In this document: piece after piece, positions 1 through 4,832 of the stretch
Numbering within the stretch: the first letter of the stretch is position 1
Layout of the letters: every line of letters starts with the position of its first letter
DNA from: Desulfonema limicola
Lineage (GTDB): Bacteria; Desulfobacterota; Desulfobacteria; Desulfobacterales; DYRC01
NCBI GenBank assembly: GCA_020718925.1
Contig: DYRC01000199.1
Coordinates: 1-7,681, forward strand
DNA: 7,681 bases
Direction of reading: 5' to 3'
Notes under the pieces: generated by a model
The model's database searches: none
What the model was told of the DNA's origin: nothing
Seen by the model: only the letters and a program-made list of their open reading frames with translations
Made by a program: the position numbers and the translations under genes

Positions 1-2
1 CT

Positions 3-25
3 CCCCTCTCCGCTCCGGGGAGGGG
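3..25. repeat. GC-rich palindromic intergenic element downstream of asnS
   Basis: The arms CCCCTCTCC (3-11) and GGGGAGGGG (17-25) pair over nine positions, with one G-T wobble, around a 5-base loop. They are followed by further G-tracts up to the asnS stop codon at 38. It lies just past the 3' end of asnS, so it could act as a 3' stem that ends or stabilises the mRNA. No T-run follows it in the asnS direction, so a classical intrinsic terminator is not supported. C-tract/G-tract palindromes of this look are common as dispersed intergenic repeats in bacterial genomes. The element is cut by the window edge, so its true limits are unknown. Confidence 0.5.
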
Positions 26-37
26 GCGGGGGAGGGG

Positions 38-1363
38 TTAAAATTCAATGTGTCCGGGCGTTCTGGGGAAGGGAATCACATCCCGGATATTAGACGCGCC
101 GGTAATCAGCATCAGCACACGCTCAAAGCCCATGCCGAATCCGCTGTGCGGCACAGTTCCGAATCTCCGCGAATCCAGATACCACCAGTAACTTTCTTCC
201 GCCATGCCCATCTGTTTCATTCGGGCTTGCAACACCTCAAGGCGTTCCTCACGCTGACTTCCGCCGACAATTTCTCCGATGCCCGGAACCAGAATATCCA
301 TTGCGGCTACGGTTTCATTATCGTCATTCAGGCGCATATAAAACGGCTTGATGGTTTTCGGGTAATTATAGAGAATCACCGGCTTTTTGAAATGTTCTTC
401 CGTCAGATACCGCTCATGTTCGGATTGCAAATCTTTTCCGAACGCTATCGGATAATCAAATTTTTTGCCCGATGCCAGCAATATCGGAATGGCGTCTTTG
501 TACGGCAGACGCTCAAAAGAAGATGTGCGAATGATTTCAAGCCGGTTCATCAGCTCTTTATCCACAAATTTTGCAAATAATTCAATATCCTGCTTGCAAT
601 TCGTCAGTGCGTAGTCAATCAGATACTTGACCAATTCTTCACCGATGTCCATATTGCCCGAAATATCACAAAAAGCCATTTCAGGCTCAATCATCCAAAA
701 TTCTGCGGCATGACGGGCGGTGTTTGAATTTTCTGCCCGAAATGTGGGACCGAAAGTATAGACATCGCCCAATGCCAGCGCAAACATCTCTGCCGATAAC
801 TGCCCGGAAACCGTGAGATTTGCCTTATCTCCGAAAAAATCAAGCTGAAACATCTCGCCCGCGCCTTCGCAATCCGATCCGGTGATAATGGGCGAATGAA
901 TGTGGTAAAAGCCCTTATCTTTGAAAAACTTATGGACGGCATAAGACAACTCGGAGCGGATCCGAAACATTGCGCCGTATTTGTTGGTTCTGGGTCTTAA
1001 ATGCGCGATAGTACGGAGAAATTCATCACTGTGGCGTTTTTTCTGCAAGGGATAATCATCCGGCGCAAGGCTGATGACCTTCACTTCAGTTGCCCGGATT
1101 TCCCATGTCTGCCCTGCGCCCTGAGACGCTATCAGCTCTCCGGTTACAGACAATGCGGCGCCGGTATTTGCCTTTTTGATTTTCTCATAATCCGGCAGGC
1201 TTTCATTGACAATAATCTGAATATTGCCAAGACATGAGCCGTCATTGAGTTCGATAAAGGAAAAACCTTTGGCATCGCGCCGTGTTCTGACCCATCCCAT
1301 GATCAGCACCGCATCTGTCGGCGCATCTGCGTTCAGCAAGGCGATAATTTTTGTGCGTTTCAT
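38..1363 (-). CDS. asnS: Asparaginyl-tRNA synthetase (AsnRS), class IIb
   Basis: This enzyme charges tRNA-Asn with asparagine in the cytoplasm, using ATP. The 441-residue product begins with an OB-fold anticodon-binding domain (about residues 17-100, with GWVRTRRD and FIELNDGS). A class II catalytic core follows. Motif 2 is around 204-230 (FGPTFRAENSNTARHAAEFW), the GIGEIVGGSQREERL block is at 361-375, and motif 3 is at 407-434 (HSGFGMGFERV then IRDVIPFPRTPG). The PFPRTPG ending and FRAENSNT separate AsnRS from AspRS and LysRS. The length is slightly below the roughly 466 residues of the E. coli enzyme but within the family range. The ATG at 1363-1361 overlaps the stop of the upstream DUF6178 gene (ATGA) and has a GGGAGG ribosome-binding site 6 bases upstream, at 1375-1370. 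It is the last gene of a three-gene minus-strand unit. No T-box or other leader is visible. A dedicated AsnRS means the organism need not make Asn-tRNA by the amidotransferase route alone. Confidence 0.97.
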   Translation of the reverse strand: MKRTKIIALLNADAPTDAVLIMGWVRTRRDAKGFSFIELNDGSCLGNIQIIVNESLPDYEKIKKANTGAALSVTGELIASQGAGQTWEIRATEVKVISLAPDDYPLQKKRHSDEFLRTIAHLRPRTNKYGAMFRIRSELSYAVHKFFKDKGFYHIHSPIITGSDCEGAGEMFQLDFFGDKANLTVSGQLSAEMFALALGDVYTFGPTFRAENSNTARHAAEFWMIEPEMAFCDISGNMDIGEELVKYLIDYALTNCKQDIELFAKFVDKELMNRLEIIRTSSFERLPYKDAIPILLASGKKFDYPIAFGKDLQSEHERYLTEEHFKKPVILYNYPKTIKPFYMRLNDDNETVAAMDILVPGIGEIVGGSQREERLEVLQARMKQMGMAEESYWWYLDSRRFGTVPHSGFGMGFERVLMLITGASNIRDVIPFPRTPGHIEF

Positions 1364-3048
1364 TGTTTTCCTCCCACCAGAAACATAGAAATATATCGGG
1401 CATCCAGATTTCCTGCTGAAACCTGTCCGTATTCGCTTTCGATTTCCTCAAATAAGCGTTCAAAGCATGTACCCAGCGTTTGAATAATATCCGCGCTGTC
1501 CATATTGCTTTTATCTGAAATCCACGATAAAAACGACTGCTTGGCAGCCAGACGGATTTTTTTCGGCTTATCTTTATCCTGCCATAATTCTTTGAAAAAT
1601 TTCCTGAAATCTTCAAGGCTTATTGCGGAGACATTTTCTGTTAAGCCGAGATAATGTCTGCTCCACATCGTTAAGATAAGATTTTTATAATTCAGCACAC
1701 TCGGAGAAATTCCGTCTGATCCGATGCTCATGCGCGACAATATCTTATCAAACGCCATAATTTCTTCCAATATAGCTTTGGTTTTCGTAATATCTTCAAG
1801 AGATTGAAATTCACGATACAGAATGCCGGTCTCATAATTATCAAAATACAACGGTTTTTTAACTAACAAGCCGCCCAGTGTTCCCAGCCACTGTTCGCCC
1901 CAGAATGTCAGCGGCAGATTCTGCCCTTCAAACCAACTGCTATCGCGCCATTTTTCAGCCTGCCATTTGAGGTGCAGTGCAAGCCCGTAACCCATCCTGA
2001 AAATATCTTCAAGCGGATACCGCTGAACCAATGCGGCAGAGAGATTTTTCGCCTCTTTTCCGTGCGTCAATCGCTCCAACCCGATGCTCAGATAGCCGCA
2101 GGCTTTTTTCACCACAGAACCCAGTTCTTCTTTCTCTCTGATGGTCTTGCTGTCCGCCGAGATAAGCCGGTTGCATAATGCCGCAAATTCACCCTGAATC
2201 TGATGCAGCGTGTCTTCAATATCAATCTGAGTCAGGGCGCGGGAAAACAAATTGTCCTGCTTCAAGGCGTTGGCAGGATACAGAGGAATGGGCAGAAAAG
2301 ACTCATCTTTAGTGCGTGTCAGGCGTCTGATATGGGTTTTGAAAGCGTTGACGCTTAAAGGCTGATAAATTTCCACAGCTTCATGGAACGGCATAAATCC
2401 TTTTTCTGCCAGCCGCACATTCCGCAGTCGCCACAATTCTTCTTCGGATTCTGCCGGAATCACGCTGCAAAATTCAAACAGCATATTCTGATAAACCACA
2501 TGATCATGCTCTGCCAGACGCCTTAAAAATTCAGACAGAAACGCATCCCGCTTTTCTGCCAAATCCGTATTGGGGATATTATCGCGGAATCGGGTGTAAA
2601 ACACATCATCTATGGTAACAAATCCGTCTTCAAAATCCGACGGATCCTGATCATGTTCCCGAATCATCAGTTCCATATTTTTAAACATATACAGTTCGAT
2701 AAGCTCGGTCTTTTCATTCAGACACCAGCGGACAATGCGATGCGGATCAGCTTTGATCAGCAGATAGAACCATTCGGTAAGAGATACCATATCCAGCCGG
2801 TCTTTTTTCCAGACTTCTGTATCCACAATGTATTCCCATTGCTTTTCAGACGCCAGAGTCAAAAGTTCCATAGAATCGTCAACGCCGATCTCATGGATTA
2901 AAAAGTAAAAATCTTCTTGAGGAAAAGAATGCACCAGCGCGGCAGGCTGAGGATATTCCAGAATTGCGTCAATCCGTTTTTCCGCAGGCAGGGATAACAC
3001 ATCGCGGCGGGTGGCATGAAGTTGTTTCAATATATCAGGGAGCATCAT
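1360..3048 (-). CDS. DUF6178-family protein of unknown function
   Basis: The 562-residue product looks soluble: there is no signal peptide, no hydrophobic membrane segment, and charged and aromatic residues are abundant. I recognise it as a DUF6178-type protein by its N-terminal block at about 20-110 (PAEKRIDAILEYPQ, FYFLIHEIGVDDSMELL, WEYIVDTEVWKKDRLD, EWFYLLIKAD), the AEKGFMPFHEAVEIYQPL block at 214-231, and FWGEQWLGTLGGLLVKKPLYFDNY at 382-405. That assignment is from memory of the family, which I know mainly from sulfate- and metal-reducing deltaproteobacteria. No catalytic motif, nucleotide-binding loop or metal-binding Cys/His cluster is visible. The helical, repeat-like N-terminus suggests a scaffold or interaction role, which is inference only. 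The ATG at 3048-3046 is preceded by AGGA 7 bases upstream, overlapping the stop of the regulator gene. A second ATG follows immediately and could also be used. The 3' end overlaps asnS by 4 bases, which suggests translational coupling. Confidence 0.8.
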   Translation of the reverse strand: MMLPDILKQLHATRRDVLSLPAEKRIDAILEYPQPAALVHSFPQEDFYFLIHEIGVDDSMELLTLASEKQWEYIVDTEVWKKDRLDMVSLTEWFYLLIKADPHRIVRWCLNEKTELIELYMFKNMELMIREHDQDPSDFEDGFVTIDDVFYTRFRDNIPNTDLAEKRDAFLSEFLRRLAEHDHVVYQNMLFEFCSVIPAESEEELWRLRNVRLAEKGFMPFHEAVEIYQPLSVNAFKTHIRRLTRTKDESFLPIPLYPANALKQDNLFSRALTQIDIEDTLHQIQGEFAALCNRLISADSKTIREKEELGSVVKKACGYLSIGLERLTHGKEAKNLSAALVQRYPLEDIFRMGYGLALHLKWQAEKWRDSSWFEGQNLPLTFWGEQWLGTLGGLLVKKPLYFDNYETGILYREFQSLEDITKTKAILEEIMAFDKILSRMSIGSDGISPSVLNYKNLILTMWSRHYLGLTENVSAISLEDFRKFFKELWQDKDKPKKIRLAAKQSFLSWISDKSNMDSADIIQTLGTCFERLFEEIESEYGQVSAGNLDARYISMFLVGGKQ

Positions 3049-3057
3049 AAAAATATC

Positions 3058-4581
3058 CTATCGGTAATCCGAATATTCAATACCGTATCTTTGTGCTTTG
3101 TAGGCAAAAATGCGGACGGTAGTTTTGAGCATTTTGGCTGCCTGTGTGATATTGCCCTGAGTATTTTTCAAGGCGTCAATAATCATCTCTTTTTCCAGAT
3201 TGGCTACGGCTTCATCTAAAGACATGGACGGCAGCGTATCGGAAGTTGTGCCGGTTTGCAGCGTGGGCGGCAGATGAAAACTGTGAATCACGCCTTCGTC
3301 GCAGAGCAGAATTGCCCGCTCAATGCAGTTTTCCAACTCCCGGACATTTCCGGGCCAATGATACGTCATCAGCATATCAATTGCAGGCGTGGAGAATCTC
3401 CGAATATCTTTGATATTTTCTTTGGCGTATTTTTCCAAAAAAAAGTCGGCGAGCAGCAAAATATCGGTTTTGCGTTCCCTGAGCGGCGGCATGTAAATCG
3501 GAAAAACATTCAGTCGGTAATACAAATCGCTTCTGAAGGTTTCATCTTCCACTGCCTGCTCCAGATTTTTATTGGTGGCGGCAACGACCCGCACGTCAGC
3601 TTTGATGGTTTTATGCCCGCCGACCCGCTCAAATTCTTTTTCCTGCAGCACTCTGAGCAGAGTCGCCTGAACATCCATGTTGATAGAACCGATTTCATCC
3701 AAAAAAATCGTTCCCTTATGCGAAATTTCAAATTTCCCCAGCTTTTGTTTGATAGCGCCGGTGAACGAGCCTTTTTCATGCCCGAAAAGTTCGCTTTCAA
3801 TGAGGTTGGCTGGCAGAGCCGCGCAATTAACCTTCACAAACGGCATTTTAGCACGATGGCTGTTGTAATGAATCGAATTGGCGACCAATTCTTTTCCGGT
3901 TCCCGATTCTCCCCGAATCAGAACAGTGGCATTGCTTTTGGATACCTGAGAAATCATCTGAAACACTTCCCGCATTCGGCTGCTGCTGCCAATCAGATTG
4001 TTGATGCGGTATTTGTTTTCAAGCTCTCCGCGCAGACGCAGGTTTTCTTCGCGCAACTGCTCTTTTTCGCGATGAATGATTTCCAAGTTGGCTACATGCT
4101 GGGCAAGCATCGTCGCTATAACCGACATCATCCTCAGCCCGTTTTTCAGCGAATAGGATTCTTCATAATGCCGATCCGCACTCAGAGCGCCGATAACCTG
4201 ATTGCCTTTTTTGATCGGGACGCATAAAAAAGACAGTTCCCGTTCATCTTCGGTCTTTCTGGAATCTGTGCGGTTTAAAAACGAAGGTTCTTCGCTGATT
4301 CTGGGAATCGCCACAGATTTGCCGGTTTCAAACACCCGCCCGGTAACGCCTTCGCCCAGTTTGTAAGTAACTTTTTCAATTGCCCGCTGAGAAATGCCAT
4401 GCGCCACTTCAATCACGATTTCATTCCGCAACGGATGCAGCATCGTAATGGTCCCCCGCACCATGTCCATTGACGCGGATAAAATCTCCAACACTTTATA
4501 CAGAGATTTTTTCAAATCCAGATTTTCGTGCAACGTCTTGCTGATTTCATAAAGCAGGGTAACATCTTCGATTCTTTTCAT
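3058..4581 (-). CDS. NifA-like sigma54-dependent transcriptional activator (GAF-AAA-Fis)
   Basis: The 507-residue product is a bacterial enhancer-binding protein that would use ATP to open sigma54-RNA polymerase promoters. An N-terminal GAF sensor domain occupies about 17-165 and a short coiled segment about 170-190. The AAA+ domain runs from about 194 to 425. It has Walker A GESGTGKE (224-231), the sigma54-contact loop GSFTGA (271-276, a variant of GAFTGA), Walker B TIFLDEIG (291-298), sensor I VVAATN (332-337), an arginine-finger region FRSDLYYRLNVFPI (349-362) and WPGNVREL (409-416). A Fis-type helix-turn-helix sits at about 464-502 (GNITQAAKMLKTTVRIFAYKAQRYGI), close in pattern to NifA. 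No response-regulator receiver domain is present, and I see no interdomain Cys cluster of the kind used by oxygen-sensing NifA proteins. The ligand is unknown, so calling it NifA itself is not justified. The start fits the usual LYEISK opening of GAF activators. Its ribosome-binding site is weak (AGG about 13 bases upstream). It leads the operon with the DUF6178 gene and asnS. Confidence 0.93.
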   Translation of the reverse strand: MKRIEDVTLLYEISKTLHENLDLKKSLYKVLEILSASMDMVRGTITMLHPLRNEIVIEVAHGISQRAIEKVTYKLGEGVTGRVFETGKSVAIPRISEEPSFLNRTDSRKTEDERELSFLCVPIKKGNQVIGALSADRHYEESYSLKNGLRMMSVIATMLAQHVANLEIIHREKEQLREENLRLRGELENKYRINNLIGSSSRMREVFQMISQVSKSNATVLIRGESGTGKELVANSIHYNSHRAKMPFVKVNCAALPANLIESELFGHEKGSFTGAIKQKLGKFEISHKGTIFLDEIGSINMDVQATLLRVLQEKEFERVGGHKTIKADVRVVAATNKNLEQAVEDETFRSDLYYRLNVFPIYMPPLRERKTDILLLADFFLEKYAKENIKDIRRFSTPAIDMLMTYHWPGNVRELENCIERAILLCDEGVIHSFHLPPTLQTGTTSDTLPSMSLDEAVANLEKEMIIDALKNTQGNITQAAKMLKTTVRIFAYKAQRYGIEYSDYR

Positions 4582-4642
4582 ATCATTAAATGCGCCTTTT
4601 TCAGAATATACGTTGCCCTATCCTAATTAAAAACCGAATCAG

Positions 4643-4727
4643 ATACAAGGAAAAAATATCCTGAGTTCAGTTTCTTCTTGACCTTTTTCATAATAGCGTA
4701 TTTTATGCTATTTTTATGAATAGACAA
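4643..4727 (-). promoter_or_regulatory. Candidate sigma70-type promoters for the leftward operon
   Basis: Two candidates can be read on the minus strand. The better one has a -35 TTGTCT (plus positions 4722-4727) and a -10 TAAAAT (4700-4705, five of six consensus bases) with a 16-base spacer. Its -10 sits in the centre of the 21-bp palindrome at 4692-4712. The second has a -35 TTGTAT (4643-4648) and a -10 TAGGAT (4620-4625) with a 17-base spacer. Both precede the regulator start at 4581. In AT-rich DNA such matches arise often by chance, so these are proposals from consensus only. Confidence 0.35.
4692..4712. promoter_or_regulatory. 21-bp near-perfect inverted repeat, candidate operator
   Basis: The arms AATAGCGTA (4692-4700) and TATGCTATT (4704-4712) are inverted copies with one mismatch, separated by TTT. 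The element lies between the divergent regulator and fdhA genes and covers a possible -10 box for the leftward operon. That placement fits an operator for a dimeric DNA-binding protein, possibly autoregulation. As RNA it would be a weak AU-rich hairpin with no T-run of terminator type, so an operator is the better reading. The binding protein is unknown. Confidence 0.45.
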
Positions 4728-4736
4728 ATATGACTA

Positions 4737-4766
4737 TTGAAACTTTCAGAAATCGGATATATATCC
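4737..4766 (+). promoter_or_regulatory. Candidate fdhA promoter overlapping a perfect 12-bp palindrome
   Basis: TTGAAA (4737-4742) as a -35 and TATATC (4760-4765) as a -10 are separated by 17 bases, about 70 bases before the fdhA start. The -10 falls inside GGATATATATCC (4755-4766), a perfect palindrome that could be a repressor or activator site. The -10 matches only four of six consensus positions, so this is a weak call. No sigma54 -24/-12 (GG-N10-GC) signature is present in this intergenic region on either strand. Confidence 0.3.
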
Positions 4767-4820
4767 ATCTTTGAACTTGTTAAGCAATAAAAATTTTTAA
4801 CGATAACGCTATCTTTTTAA

Positions 4821-4825
4821 AGGAG
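4821..4825 (+). promoter_or_regulatory. Ribosome-binding site of fdhA
   Basis: AGGAG within AAAGGAGAT lies 7 bases before the ATG at 4833. This is a strong Shine-Dalgarno match that fixes the fdhA start. It is clearly better than the site of the divergent regulator gene. Confidence 0.85.
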
Positions 4826-4832
4826 ATAACCG

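Noticed and set aside
50..580. 176-residue plus-strand open frame
   Set aside because: It is antisense to the AsnRS catalytic core, which is unmistakable in the other strand.
1364..1420. T-box or other leader controlling asnS
   Set aside because: The region upstream of asnS is the coding 3' end of the DUF6178 gene. There is no room for a leader and no specifier stem is visible.
3256..4227. 323-residue plus-strand open frame
   Set aside because: It lies wholly antisense to the AAA+ domain and part of the GAF domain of the sigma54 activator. Its translation resembles no protein family I know and it has no credible ribosome-binding site.
3058..4581. Naming the regulator nifA
   Set aside because: Domain order and helix-turn-helix are NifA-like, but no nif genes or TGT-N10-ACA site are present and many GAF-AAA-Fis regulators share this layout.
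4692..4712. Intrinsic terminator between the divergent genes
   Set aside because: The stem is AU-rich and the gene pair is divergent, so no transcript needs to end there. An operator reading fits better.
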